From an uncultured Rikenellaceae bacterium (GTDB lineage: Bacteria; Bacteroidota; Bacteroidia; Bacteroidales; Rikenellaceae), in assembly GCA_944415565.1 (NCBI GenBank), contig CALYBQ010000012.1, positions 1 through 64,000 of the forward strand: a DNA stretch of 64,000 nucleotides, read 5' to 3'. Below the pieces are notes generated by a model. It made no database searches. It had not been told where the DNA came from and saw only the letters and a list, made by a program, of their open reading frames with translations. Made by a program: the position numbers and the translations under genes. Of this stretch, positions 1 to 8,307 are shown in pieces (position 1 is the first letter of the stretch; each line of letters begins with the position of its first letter).

Positions 1-200
1 CGTCAGGATTTGGCTTCGGCAGGGATTGTAATGGCTTCACGGATTATCGCCACTTCAACCAAAACCCTTGTAACTCAATTCTATCACTATATCTTTCCGC
101 ATTTCACTTTTTTGTAGTAACTTTGCACGCAGAAACGTTGGCTGTTCCACACAAATGACAGAATCATCGTTCACCCCACAGAAACAGAAAGGATAATATA
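1..200. other. Window edge and upstream region of the first gene
   Basis: The first ~117 bases stay open on the + strand in frame 1 to a TAG at 115-117 and could be the tail of a truncated gene. Frame 2 stops at 29-31 (TAA), so the choice is not secure and I assign no product. A promoter box (118-125) follows, then a leader to the ATG at 201. Confidence 0.25.
118..125 (+). promoter_or_regulatory. -7 promoter element (TAACTTTG) for the GNAT gene
   Basis: TAACTTTG fits the Bacteroidota -7 consensus TAnnTTTG. A weak -33 candidate (TTTC, 94-97) lies 20 bases upstream. The start codon at 201 leaves a leader of about 70 nt. Confidence 0.6.
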
Positions 201-734
201 ATGGAAATCATCAAGGTCATACCTTCAGAGAACAAACTCTGGGAACAGGTTTGGAGGCTCTATATCGACAGCTTTCCCGAATGGGAACGCCGACGCATCA
301 GCAGCCACAGCCGGGCCAGCGAAGACAACAATTTCCATACGTATATCGCCATTGAAAACGGCAACCTCCTTGGATTGTTGTTCTATTGGGAATACGAGTC
401 CACCATATACGTGGAGCACCTCGCTGTGAACCCGCTGATGCGCGGGAAAAACATCGGCAGCCAGATACTCAAGGATCTGATAGAGGAAAACCCAGATTAC
501 ACCTTTATCCTTGAGATAGACCCGCCGATAGACGACATCTCTATACGACGCAAAATTTTCTATGAAAGAATAGGATTCAGGGCCAACGATTTCGACTATT
601 TTCATCCGTCGTACAGCAAGAACGGAAAACCTCATGAGCTTAAGATAATGAGCTATCCGAACAATCTATCGGACGAGCAGTTTGAAAAGTTCAAGGAGTA
701 TATGGCAAATAGAGTCATGAAATACATAGACTAA
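201..734 (+). CDS. GNAT family N-acetyltransferase
   Basis: A 177-aa protein with the Gcn5-related acetyltransferase fold. The acetyl-CoA pyrophosphate loop is seen as R81-G-K-N-I-G86, after a strand ending VEHLAVNP, and an FYERIGFR segment near residue 125 is the usual motif-B helix. It should move an acetyl group from acetyl-CoA to an amine or small molecule; the acceptor cannot be read from sequence. It is monocistronic, with its own promoter box and a strong hairpin overlapping its stop codon. The family call is secure and the substrate is unknown. Confidence 0.85.
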   Translation: MEIIKVIPSENKLWEQVWRLYIDSFPEWERRRISSHSRASEDNNFHTYIAIENGNLLGLLFYWEYESTIYVEHLAVNPLMRGKNIGSQILKDLIEENPDYTFILEIDPPIDDISIRRKIFYERIGFRANDFDYFHPSYSKNGKPHELKIMSYPNNLSDEQFEKFKEYMANRVMKYID

Positions 735-904
735 CAAATAACGCTCGGTTTACACCGAGCGTTATTTGTTATTTCCGTATGGTCTCCGTCCAGACAAAAT
801 ATGTCTTCGAGACTGTACGACACGAGAAATGTCCCGCTACGGAGTATTACGCGCAGGCCGTCGTAATCAGTCTGGTGGAGCAGCACTCCTGAACTCAATT
901 CCAT
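731..904 (-). CDS. Small hypothetical protein, 57 aa, end of the leftward operon
   Basis: ATG at 904 lies 11 bases past the stop of the upstream glycosyltransferase gene, and the frame runs open to TAG at 731-733. The protein begins MELSSGVLLHQTDYDG and its codons resemble those of its neighbours. The last ~13 codons are encoded by the terminator hairpin, which is odd; the real protein may be recent, or the frame may be open by chance. No family is recognised. Spacing and codon use are the only support. Confidence 0.4.
   Translation of the reverse strand: MELSSGVLLHQTDYDGLRVILRSGTFLVSYSLEDIFCLDGDHTEITNNARCKPSVIC
733..770. terminator. Bidirectional hairpin terminator
   Basis: A perfect 17-bp stem (733-749 with 754-770) and a 4-base loop. 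It begins inside the TAA stop of the + strand GNAT gene and also lies at the end of the leftward operon, so it probably stops transcription from both sides. Confidence 0.85.
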
Positions 905-915
905 AACGAGCAGTA

Positions 916-1926
916 CTAAATCAGATTGCCGAACTTCTTGCGCCCAAGAATATACCTCAATATTATTGACCCGCGATATATATGCAGCGGCGAGGCTTTG
1001 CGCGATGCCTGTATATCCGCCCGAACGGACCGAAGTCCTCTCCGACGATTGAAGAAATCACGATGGGCCTGCCATACGGCCTTAAAGAAATCGACCTTAC
1101 CTGCCACCAACCACCCGAGCGCCGCCACACCGTCCAGCACCAACCGCGCAGAGATCACCCACCACAAACTCCGACCCGACAGATTTTTATAGAGCATCAT
1201 CAAGTTATTGCGGAAATTGAGAAATATCTTGCGCGGAGTATTCTGCGGAAGCGTACCGCCGCCGAGATGGTACACGACGCTCGCCGGTTCGACACATATC
1301 CGGTAGCCGGCCAATTGTGCCCGCCAACAAAAGTCTATCTCCTCCATGTGTGCGAAAAAACTGCCGTCGAAGCCCCCTAAACAGCGGTACACTTCGCTCC
1401 TTACCATCAGGCACGCCCCAGTTCCCCAGAACACATCCCTCGCATCGTCGTACTGACCGTTATCGAATTCCACGTTCGACATAATCCTTCCCCGGCAAAA
1501 TGGATAACCGAGACCGTCGATAAATCCGCCACTGGCCCCGGCATACTCGAACCTGCCGCGTTCGTTCCACGACAAGAGCTTTGGAGCTACGGCCGCCACC
1601 GCAGGATCGGATTCCAGCTTCGCTATCAAAGGATCGAGCCAACCCGGAGCTGGCTCCGCATCGGAATTGAGTAACACAAAATATTCGGCATCCAAATGGT
1701 CCAACGCTTTATTGTACCCCTCTGCGAATCCATAATTCCGGTCGAGCCTGACGACGGACACCGTCGGGAAAGCCTCGGCAACGAACGCCACAGAATCATC
1801 GTCCGACCCGTTATCGGCCACGACGATCCCGACATACGGCGGAGTATTGGCGACGACAGCGGGCAGAAACCGTTCGAGGAAGCTGCGGCCGTTCCAATTG
1901 AGTATGACAACCTGTACTGAGGCCAT
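916..1926 (-). CDS. Glycosyltransferase family 2
   Basis: A 336-aa GT-A fold enzyme. It opens with VVILNWNGR, carries the nucleotide-sugar segment DNGSDDDS near residue 40, and has NSDAEP near residue 86 in place of the classic DxD metal-binding motif. A GT2 enzyme of this shape (WbbL/rhamnosyltransferase-like) adds a sugar from a nucleotide donor to a surface glycan; a basic amphipathic C-terminus suggests membrane association. Its ATG overlaps the stop of the acyltransferase gene by one base (TAATG), so the two are translationally coupled. That pairing points to envelope glycolipid synthesis. Donor and acceptor are unknown. Confidence 0.85.
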   Translation of the reverse strand: MASVQVVILNWNGRSFLERFLPAVVANTPPYVGIVVADNGSDDDSVAFVAEAFPTVSVVRLDRNYGFAEGYNKALDHLDAEYFVLLNSDAEPAPGWLDPLIAKLESDPAVAAVAPKLLSWNERGRFEYAGASGGFIDGLGYPFCRGRIMSNVEFDNGQYDDARDVFWGTGACLMVRSEVYRCLGGFDGSFFAHMEEIDFCWRAQLAGYRICVEPASVVYHLGGGTLPQNTPRKIFLNFRNNLMMLYKNLSGRSLWWVISARLVLDGVAALGWLVAGKVDFFKAVWQAHRDFFNRRRGLRSVRADIQASRKASPLHIYRGSIILRYILGRKKFGNLI

Positions 1927-2828
1927 TATTGTTCGTCCGAAGGTTTATACTGTTTCTTCCAGCGTTTATGAGACCACATCCAGAGCCAAGGGCTTTCACG
2001 GATCATCGCTTCGAGCCTGACAGCATACCTGCGCGTTATCTCCCCTTCCGGCACGTCTTCAACCCCGTCATATATCCTCACAAACTCCGCCATATATCGT
2101 GCCCTCGCCTTCTTCCGCGTATATATAAAATATACTGGCATATGGAATTTCAGCGCAATCTTTTCAGGTCCTATATAAAAATCGGTCTTCTGCGAAAAGA
2201 AATCGAACCAGTTGGGCTTTTCACCCATTCGCGGAGCCTGATCGGCTATCAGTCCGAGAACGATAGCCCTACCGGCCCTCGCACTCTCGACCACATATCT
2301 CATAGTGTCGCGCATCGCTACAGGTTTCGCCCCGCAACGCGCACGCGAATATTTATACAATTTCTCGAACAATCCACTGTGCAATTTATGATATACCCCC
2401 ACCACCTGAGCATCGGTAAGCATCTGGTAAGAAGTGAAATACTCCCACGAACCGTAATGTGCCAAAGCGGCCACCCAACTTCCTCCGGCAACCTCGGCTT
2501 CATGCTGCTCCGTACCGATAAACTCCAGCCGCTTCGCCATGTCTTTTCTACTGATGCTTATAAGGTCTATGGTGTCGATAAATATCTCGGCCAGCTGGAG
2601 ATAGAACTTCTTCTCGATAATACGCAACTCCTCTGCGTCTTTTTCAGGGAACGCTCGCCGCAGATTATCCCTTACCACTCCGATCCTGTACCCGGCCACC
2701 TTATATACAAAGAAGTAAATCACATCGAGGAACACATGGTAAAGCAACCATGACGGCAGTTTGCCGAATAGCCAACACCCCGACAACAGCAGGGCATATC
2801 TGATATTGAACCACGCTCGTTTCAACAT
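1926..2828 (-). CDS. LpxL/HtrB-like lysophospholipid (lipid A) acyltransferase
   Basis: A 300-aa protein of the bacterial lipid A biosynthesis acyltransferase family. An N-terminal hydrophobic segment (about 12-45) anchors it to the inner membrane. The catalytic H(X)4(D/E) motif is H124-YGSW-E129. These enzymes add a secondary acyl chain to lipid A from acyl-ACP; Bacteroidota homologues are also called simply lysophospholipid acyltransferases, so the acceptor is not certain. It is followed, with a 1-base overlap, by a GT2 gene. Family certain, substrate inferred. Confidence 0.85.
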   Translation of the reverse strand: MLKRAWFNIRYALLLSGCWLFGKLPSWLLYHVFLDVIYFFVYKVAGYRIGVVRDNLRRAFPEKDAEELRIIEKKFYLQLAEIFIDTIDLISISRKDMAKRLEFIGTEQHEAEVAGGSWVAALAHYGSWEYFTSYQMLTDAQVVGVYHKLHSGLFEKLYKYSRARCGAKPVAMRDTMRYVVESARAGRAIVLGLIADQAPRMGEKPNWFDFFSQKTDFYIGPEKIALKFHMPVYFIYTRKKARARYMAEFVRIYDGVEDVPEGEITRRYAVRLEAMIRESPWLWMWSHKRWKKQYKPSDEQ

Positions 2829-2876
2829 ATCAAAAAATTGGTCCCGCTGCCAGTCACTAAAAAGACCTGCGGCGGA

Positions 2877-4268
2877 TTATTCTACATAAAGCTTGACATT
2901 GGGCGTTTTCGTCCGCACGGCCAACCACGCGGAGAGTTTATCGCGTTCTACGTCACCCGTGCTTTCTTTCCGGCGAACCACGGCAACGAGCACCTTGTCC
3001 AAAGCCCTGCCCTGCACGTCGTATTCGTCCTGCCGCGACAGGGATATGGTGGCTATGTTATCGAACAGTTTCCCGGCTTCCAACGCGATGTCGGTCAATG
3101 CGAGCGTATCGACCGCAAGCACCGAAAGGCGCTCGTTCAACTCGTTGATCTTACGGTTCTTCTCATCGAGGAGCTGGGTATAGCTTATCTGCAACGTATT
3201 GATGTCCACCTGTTCGCTTCCGTCCGACTGCTTCACGTTCAGCTCGGTATTACGCAAGCCGTAATCCTCCATGCGTGCCCGTATATTGTCGATAACGTCG
3301 GCAGACAGCGGCTCGCCCAACAGCACCACATCTATACGCGACTTCTCGTCCCCTTTTCTGAACTGACGGACCGAACTTACTACCTGCGATTTCTCGAAAT
3401 GCCGAAACTCATGCTCCACGAACCGTCGGGCACTGCTCTCGAAAAACGAACTCTGGACGAGATTGTATGCCATGAATATGCTCGGAACTGCGGTAAACAC
3501 CACTATGATTATCATGTAGTTCTTCACCCTGCGTTCACGAGCCTTATCGAGGAACTCCTTCTTGTCGAACTTCATGAACCGCACGATGATATACGTCGCG
3601 ATAGCGATAAACACCGTATTTATGAAAAATAGGTACAACGCTCCTGCAAAATATGCCCACTGGCCGTTAGCTATGCCGAACCCGGCCGTACACAGTGGCG
3701 GCATGAGGGCTGTGGCGATAGCCACACCAGGAATAACCGTATTGGTCCTATCCTTGCGCGTCTGTCCCACCATGCCGGCCAACCCGCCGAACAGGGCTAT
3801 CATAACGTCGTATATCGTAGGCTGCGTGCGTGCCAGAAGTTCGCTCTGAGCCTCGCTCAACGGTGAAATCATAAAGTACACTGTCGATGTCACGATGCCC
3901 ACCACGACCATGAAGCTGAAGTTGCGGAACGACCGTTTCATCAACTCGAAGTTGTTTATCCCGACCGAGAATCCCAACCCCATGATAGGCCCCATCAACG
4001 GCGATATGAGCATCGCACCGATTATCACGGCAGTAGAGTTGGTATTCAACCCCAGCGACGCCGTGAGCGTAGCGAAAATCAACACCCACAAGTTAGCCCC
4101 TTTGAACTCGACGCCCTTGCTGATATTTTCGTAAATCTCGCTCTGAGGCGCCCTGTCGCCCTCCAGATCGAACCGCTCCTTAACATAGGAGACGATACGT
4201 GCCAACACGAATTTGTGCACCTTACCCGAACCGGGCATATCATGGTTGTTCGTATCGTTCATAACCAT
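2877..4268 (-). CDS. DUF389 (TIGR00341-type) membrane protein
   Basis: A 463-aa protein. Residues ~60-245 form the DUF389 hydrophobic domain, with the signature run AVIIGAMLISPLMGPIMG and about six membrane segments. The C-terminal ~200 residues are soluble and contain a predicted coiled-coil stretch (LLDEKNRKINELNERL). The C-terminal part is a long tail of the kind common in Bacteroidota homologues. Function is unknown for the family; no transport activity should be assumed. It lies 3 bases after rsmI and in the same leftward operon. Confidence 0.8.
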   Translation of the reverse strand: MVMNDTNNHDMPGSGKVHKFVLARIVSYVKERFDLEGDRAPQSEIYENISKGVEFKGANLWVLIFATLTASLGLNTNSTAVIIGAMLISPLMGPIMGLGFSVGINNFELMKRSFRNFSFMVVVGIVTSTVYFMISPLSEAQSELLARTQPTIYDVMIALFGGLAGMVGQTRKDRTNTVIPGVAIATALMPPLCTAGFGIANGQWAYFAGALYLFFINTVFIAIATYIIVRFMKFDKKEFLDKARERRVKNYMIIIVVFTAVPSIFMAYNLVQSSFFESSARRFVEHEFRHFEKSQVVSSVRQFRKGDEKSRIDVVLLGEPLSADVIDNIRARMEDYGLRNTELNVKQSDGSEQVDINTLQISYTQLLDEKNRKINELNERLSVLAVDTLALTDIALEAGKLFDNIATISLSRQDEYDVQGRALDKVLVAVVRRKESTGDVERDKLSAWLAVRTKTPNVKLYVE

Positions 4269-4271
4269 TTT

Positions 4272-4976
4272 CTATTTTTCACTCTCCGTATCGTGTTCTT
4301 TTTTAGAGCCACTTCCGGCAAGTACTATCACGAACTCCCCTTTAGGCTCCTTCTCCCTGAAATGGGCCGACACCTCACCGATAGTACCGCGCACGGTCTC
4401 CTCGAATTTTTTAGTCAACTCGCGCGATACGGACACCTCCCTGTCAGGACCGAACACCTCCGAAAATTGTTCAAGCGTTTTGAGCACACGATACGGCGAC
4501 TCGTAAAATATCATGGTTCGACCCTCGTCGCGCAACTGTTCCAAGCGCGTCTTCCGCCCTTTTTTCTGAGGCAGAAAGCCCTCGAAACAAAATCTGTCAC
4601 ACGGAAATCCGCTTTGGACAATGGCCGGAATTAAAGCCGTAGCACCCGGCAGCGTTTCCACCTCGATACCGTTCTCCAAACAGGTACGCACCAAAAGAAA
4701 TCCCGGATCGGAAATTCCGGGCGTCCCGGCATCCGACACAAGTGCTATGTTCTCTCCGGCGGCTATACGTTCGGCTATGACTTCCACCGTCTTATGCTCG
4801 TTGAACTTATGGTGCGACCATAATTTTTTATCTATACCGAGATGCTTCAACAGGAAACCGCTCGTTCGTGTATCCTCGGCCAAAATGAGATCCACCTCCG
4901 ACAGCGTTTTGACCGCCCGGACGGTTATATCATCGAGGTTCCCTATCGGCGTGGGAACTATATAGAGCTTCGCCAT
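4272..4976 (-). CDS. rsmI: 16S rRNA (cytidine(1402)-2'-O)-methyltransferase RsmI
   Basis: A 234-aa tetrapyrrole-methylase-fold protein. RsmI hallmarks are visible: start LYIVPTPIGNLDDIT, AEDTR near residue 35, SDAGTPGISDPG, and LPGATALIPA. It methylates the 2'-O of C1402 in 16S rRNA using S-adenosylmethionine, which tunes decoding in the P site. Length is slightly shorter than E. coli RsmI, which has an extra C-terminal domain. It sits second in the leftward operon, 10 bases after the 332-aa gene. Confidence 0.93.
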   Translation of the reverse strand: MAKLYIVPTPIGNLDDITVRAVKTLSEVDLILAEDTRTSGFLLKHLGIDKKLWSHHKFNEHKTVEVIAERIAAGENIALVSDAGTPGISDPGFLLVRTCLENGIEVETLPGATALIPAIVQSGFPCDRFCFEGFLPQKKGRKTRLEQLRDEGRTMIFYESPYRVLKTLEQFSEVFGPDREVSVSRELTKKFEETVRGTIGEVSAHFREKEPKGEFVIVLAGSGSKKEHDTESEK

Positions 4977-4986
4977 ACTGCCCGCG

Positions 4987-5985
4987 CTACGAAAGTTTAC
5001 GCGTCAGCAGATCGACGAGCAGTTTTGCGCCGTCGCTGTCCGGATTCCAACTGAAATTGTCGTGAATATAGAGCAGCGCATCGTCCAGATCGGTAAAGGA
5101 ATCGAGTTCGCCGATGGTTTTATCGTACGTAGCAGGATTACCGGCAAACAAATCGCGGATCAACAGGAACTTATCGTTAATTCCTATCGCACCGCGTATG
5201 TTCGCGACACTGCCGTTTTTCAACTTCTCGGCCACATCCTCATGATGGTTCGTGCGGGCATATATGTCTGCGAGCGTCTCGCCTGCCTTCAAAGTATCTC
5301 CCAACACTTTCTTATATGTCTCACCACCGGCTTTCTGCGGTTGAGCCGCAACCGGAGCGGCAGTTTGCTGTACTGTCGGCATAGGCGGCACAACCGGTAC
5401 GGTAACGGGCGCTGCGGCCTGCTCTTCCGTATTGTCTACTGCGGCCAAACCCATAGCCTCCAACACATCAGTACCTACCCCGCCGCCGAACGCTGACTGT
5501 TCTGCACCGACAGGTTCCGGAACGAATACCTGCCCCACTGTCTCCTCCGGCATATTTACGACCGGCACAGCTTGCTCCGGCGCACTCTCCTGAGGACGCC
5601 AAACATTCTCGACAGACTCTACCGCAGGAGCTTCAGCCACTCCGCCATCGCCGTACAACGACATCAGTCGCTTGCGATCGTGCTTTGGTTTCACAGGGGC
5701 CTCGTACACAGCCGCAGTTTCCGCCTCGGCAACCTTGTTGTCATATACCGGAGCTGCTTCCTGTATAGGTTCGCAATCCAACTCCGCTTGCGCCACCACT
5801 TCTTCCGACGAAGCCTCCCTAAGAACTTCGCCCTGCGTATCGGCAAACTTCACACCCTCGTATACAGCGCGCAACTTATCGAGCACGACCTCTTTTTCGA
5901 TGACATGAACCGCGCCGGACCTCTGCCATTCGTCGATTATACGCCTAATTTTATCAATATCGTCCAATATTTTTTCCCAAGCCAT
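4987..5985 (-). CDS. Hypothetical protein with a long Pro/Ala/Val/Glu-rich middle
   Basis: A 332-aa soluble protein of unrecognised family and the first gene of the leftward operon. Residues 1-60 look like a helical domain (MAWEKILDDIDKIRRI). Residues ~60-225 are low complexity, rich in A, V, P and E, and probably disordered. The C-terminal ~100 residues form a second ordered domain (GINDKFLLIRDLF, then DLDDALLYIHDNFSW). No signal peptide or membrane segment is visible. A -7 box lies 22 bases upstream of the ATG. A function cannot be assigned; a scaffold or adaptor role would be a guess. Confidence 0.75.
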   Translation of the reverse strand: MAWEKILDDIDKIRRIIDEWQRSGAVHVIEKEVVLDKLRAVYEGVKFADTQGEVLREASSEEVVAQAELDCEPIQEAAPVYDNKVAEAETAAVYEAPVKPKHDRKRLMSLYGDGGVAEAPAVESVENVWRPQESAPEQAVPVVNMPEETVGQVFVPEPVGAEQSAFGGGVGTDVLEAMGLAAVDNTEEQAAAPVTVPVVPPMPTVQQTAAPVAAQPQKAGGETYKKVLGDTLKAGETLADIYARTNHHEDVAEKLKNGSVANIRGAIGINDKFLLIRDLFAGNPATYDKTIGELDSFTDLDDALLYIHDNFSWNPDSDGAKLLVDLLTRKLS

Positions 5986-6007
5986 AGATAAACAGTTTTT
6001 ATGGTTT

Positions 6008-6015
6008 CAAAGATA
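6008..6015 (-). promoter_or_regulatory. -7 promoter element of the leftward rsmI operon
   Basis: Read on the minus strand this is TATCTTTG, 22 bases before the ATG at 5985, so the leader is about 20 nt. Confidence 0.6.
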
Positions 6016-6116
6016 CATTTTTCCTCACGACTTAACAATAACACCGGCCGAATATAGGCCCGTATACGGAAAATTTATAAAAAATGCAGCCTATCAGAAA
6101 AATACGCTCAATATCC

Positions 6117-6148
6117 TTTGCGATAAAATACTATTATGTCTATATTTG
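6117..6148 (+). promoter_or_regulatory. Promoter of the NYN-domain gene
   Basis: TTTG at 6117-6120 and TATATTTG at 6141-6148 are separated by 20 bases, a close match to the two-part Bacteroidota housekeeping promoter. The ATG lies 55 bases downstream. Confidence 0.75.
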
Positions 6149-6203
6149 CTACCCATAGCGGATTGAATATTAAATATATAACTACTATACAATACTTAGG
6201 ACG

Positions 6204-7103
6204 ATGAATAACTGCTACTCTCCCCTTCGGCTGGGAGTATTTTATGACGGTAATTTCCTACTACACACCTCGAATTACTACAACTACATCCATCCGCAAC
6301 GCAGCAGGCTCAGTATCAACGGCCTCCACTCCTTCATCAAGAACAAGGTGGAAGAGGTGGGATTGGCCGATTATGACAAATGCCAGATAGTAGAAGCCCA
6401 CTATTTCCGGGGCCGCATAAGTGCGGCAGAGGCAGCTCAGCGCGGCAACCAACTATACAACGACAGGGTTTTCGAAGACATACTCATGGCGGAAGGAATT
6501 CAGACACACTATCTTCCGCTCCGCAACTTCATGGGCAAGAAAGAGGAGCGCGGCATAGACGTATGGCTGGCATTGGAAGTACTGGAATATGCACTCAAAG
6601 ACAAAATAGACGTAGCGGTCCTCATAATATCCGACACCGATTATGTTCCCTTGCTCCGCAAGCTCAACTCACTCGGCATCCGCACAATACTGCTAAGTTG
6701 GGAATTCGAATACGTGAACGACGACGGCGTCAGGATGGTCACTAAGACATCGCACGAATTGCTGCAAATGGCCAACTACCCCATCGCCATGCACACGATA
6801 ATAGAAGAAGGACTCGACAACGACGACGAGAACGTCATCTCGCTGTTCGTTGACAGCGAACCAGCAAGCCGCGAAGAAAACGACTACAACAGCGAAACGG
6901 GCGAGCCCATCATCGAACGCAGCGAAATTCTGAGCATCAAGAGCGGTTTCGGCTTCGTCAAGTATCCGAATAACAACCTGTATTTTCACTCGATGGATGT
7001 AATCGGGGATTTCTACGACCTCATGCCTGGCGACCCGGTAGAGTTTACAATCGAAAAGAACGCACAGCGACAGGACGTTGCGAAAAACGTCCGGAAACTG
7101 TAA
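6204..7103 (+). CDS. NYN/LabA-type nuclease domain fused to a cold-shock-like OB domain
   Basis: A 299-aa protein. Residues ~10-165 form a PIN-like NYN domain with acidic active-site candidates D15 (FYDGN), D119 (ERGIDVWL), D144 and D146 (ISDTDYVPLL). Residues ~243-299 resemble a cold-shock/OB fold, with GFGFV at 248-252 (RNP1-like) and LYFHS at 259-263 (RNP2-like). NYN domains are typically Mg-dependent RNases; the OB domain would supply RNA binding. The ~75-residue linker is acidic. I infer a soluble RNA-cleaving enzyme. It stands alone between its own promoter and a long palindromic hairpin. Confidence 0.8.
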   Translation: MNNCYSPLRLGVFYDGNFLLHTSNYYNYIHPQRSRLSINGLHSFIKNKVEEVGLADYDKCQIVEAHYFRGRISAAEAAQRGNQLYNDRVFEDILMAEGIQTHYLPLRNFMGKKEERGIDVWLALEVLEYALKDKIDVAVLIISDTDYVPLLRKLNSLGIRTILLSWEFEYVNDDGVRMVTKTSHELLQMANYPIAMHTIIEEGLDNDDENVISLFVDSEPASREENDYNSETGEPIIERSEILSIKSGFGFVKYPNNNLYFHSMDVIGDFYDLMPGDPVEFTIEKNAQRQDVAKNVRKL

Positions 7104-7175
7104 GCCACATGCGATAATACGGGGGTACTGTGGCCGGTTTGTCCGGCAAACAATCCGCAACCATCCAAACATACT

Positions 7176-7217
7176 GACGAACCCCACCTTTTCGTATACG
7201 AAAAGGTGGGGTTCGTC
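7176..7217. terminator. 42-nt perfect palindrome between the NYN and histidine kinase genes
   Basis: Each 21-base half is the exact complement of the other, centred on GTATAC at 7194-7199. As RNA it forms a long hairpin and probably terminates NYN transcription 73 nt after its stop, although no long T tract follows. It contains TCGTATAC (7192-7199), an 8-mer repeated upstream of the gene at 10188, so a regulator-binding role is also possible. Confidence 0.7.
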
Positions 7218-7249
7218 TATTAAAACGATGTTCCCAAACGGCAAATCCT

Positions 7250-7257
7250 TATATTTG
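7250..7257 (+). promoter_or_regulatory. -7 promoter element of the LytS/LytR operon
   Basis: TATATTTG, with only 6 bases between its last G and the ATG at 7264. The transcript would start at or within a few bases of the start codon. Confidence 0.6.
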
Positions 7258-7263
7258 TCTGTA

Positions 7264-8307
7264 ATGACACGCCTTCACCACAACCATCATCCCAGCAACA
7301 TTCCCGTATCGGGCAAATACGACTATTTGTGGCACCCGCTGCTGATAGTTGCGGTCGTGCTCATATCATGGTGGGAACTACGCGCCATATATCATCCCGA
7401 TTCGTTGCTCCTGCCTACGCTGTGGTCGTCGGCCATCACACTTGCCGTCATATACCTCAACGTATACATATTGGTTCCCCGGCTGATATTCAGACAATGG
7501 TACTGGGTCTACCTGCTGGCTGTCATCTACGTCGTAATAGGCGTTTATTTCGCCGAATCGTGGATAAACGACATGCTGCCGCTAAAATACAGCGACAGCA
7601 TTCGGCTCCTGATGGGAAAGGTCAACGTCTCCCCGACGCTCATCTCCGGCACATCGGTCATCTCCATGTTCATTCTGATAGTCAGCTCATCCGCCATCGT
7701 GCTATTCCTTCGGTGGGCGCGGCTCGGGAAACAAATAGATAATCTGAACGAAAGCAAAATTAACACCAAGGTCACTCAGTATAAGCAGCAGATCAACCAC
7801 CGTCTCGTATGCGATATACTGCAAACAACTGCCTCCATGACCACGACCGATCCTGACACCGCATCGGCTATGGTCGGCAAACTCGGCGATATATTACGAT
7901 ACCAACTCTACGACAGCGCACGCAACCAGACGCTGCTCGAAGCCGATGTAAAATATCTCAGGGATTTCCTACATATGAAATCGGCATGCTACGACGGCTT
8001 TAGTTACGACATCGAACAGACAGGGAGTATCAACAGGGGCATGATACCGCCATTGACGCTGTATTCCATTGCAGATTGCTTCACCGGCAGCGACCGTCTG
8101 AACATCTATATTGCCGCAAACGAAACCGACTTACACGTTGAATGTACAGGCAGCACACCTTTCGACAGGGAAAAATTAGACGATGTAATACGCAGGCTCA
8201 GACTCTACTACAATGACAAGTGCAGCATAACGGGATCCGTGGACGACCGCCCTACCATATACCTCACCCTGCCGTTACAACCACCAATATCGACACAAAC
8301 ACAGTGA
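7264..8307 (+). CDS. Degenerate LytS-type membrane histidine kinase (probable pseudokinase)
   Basis: A 347-aa protein with four predicted N-terminal membrane segments (about 20-150), then a His_kinase (LytS-type) region. At the place of the usual QINPHF phosphoacceptor motif it has QINHRL (QIN at 176-178): the proline is replaced by His and the acceptor His by Arg. The N-box (FVENAVKHN in its neighbour) is replaced by LYSIADCFT, and no G-box is seen. It probably cannot autophosphorylate and may sense a signal and regulate the next kinase. The start at 7264 was chosen because upstream in-frame codons lie within or before the promoter box. The frame overlaps the next gene by 4 bases. Confidence 0.75.
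   Translation: MTRLHHNHHPSNIPVSGKYDYLWHPLLIVAVVLISWWELRAIYHPDSLLLPTLWSSAITLAVIYLNVYILVPRLIFRQWYWVYLLAVIYVVIGVYFAESWINDMLPLKYSDSIRLLMGKVNVSPTLISGTSVISMFILIVSSSAIVLFLRWARLGKQIDNLNESKINTKVTQYKQQINHRLVCDILQTTASMTTTDPDTASAMVGKLGDILRYQLYDSARNQTLLEADVKYLRDFLHMKSACYDGFSYDIEQTGSINRGMIPPLTLYSIADCFTGSDRLNIYIAANETDLHVECTGSTPFDREKLDDVIRRLRLYYNDKCSITGSVDDRPTIYLTLPLQPPISTQTQ

Noticed and set aside
1929-2753. 274-codon frame on the + strand over the acyltransferase gene
   Set aside because: Shadow of the gene on the other strand; composition is not protein-like.
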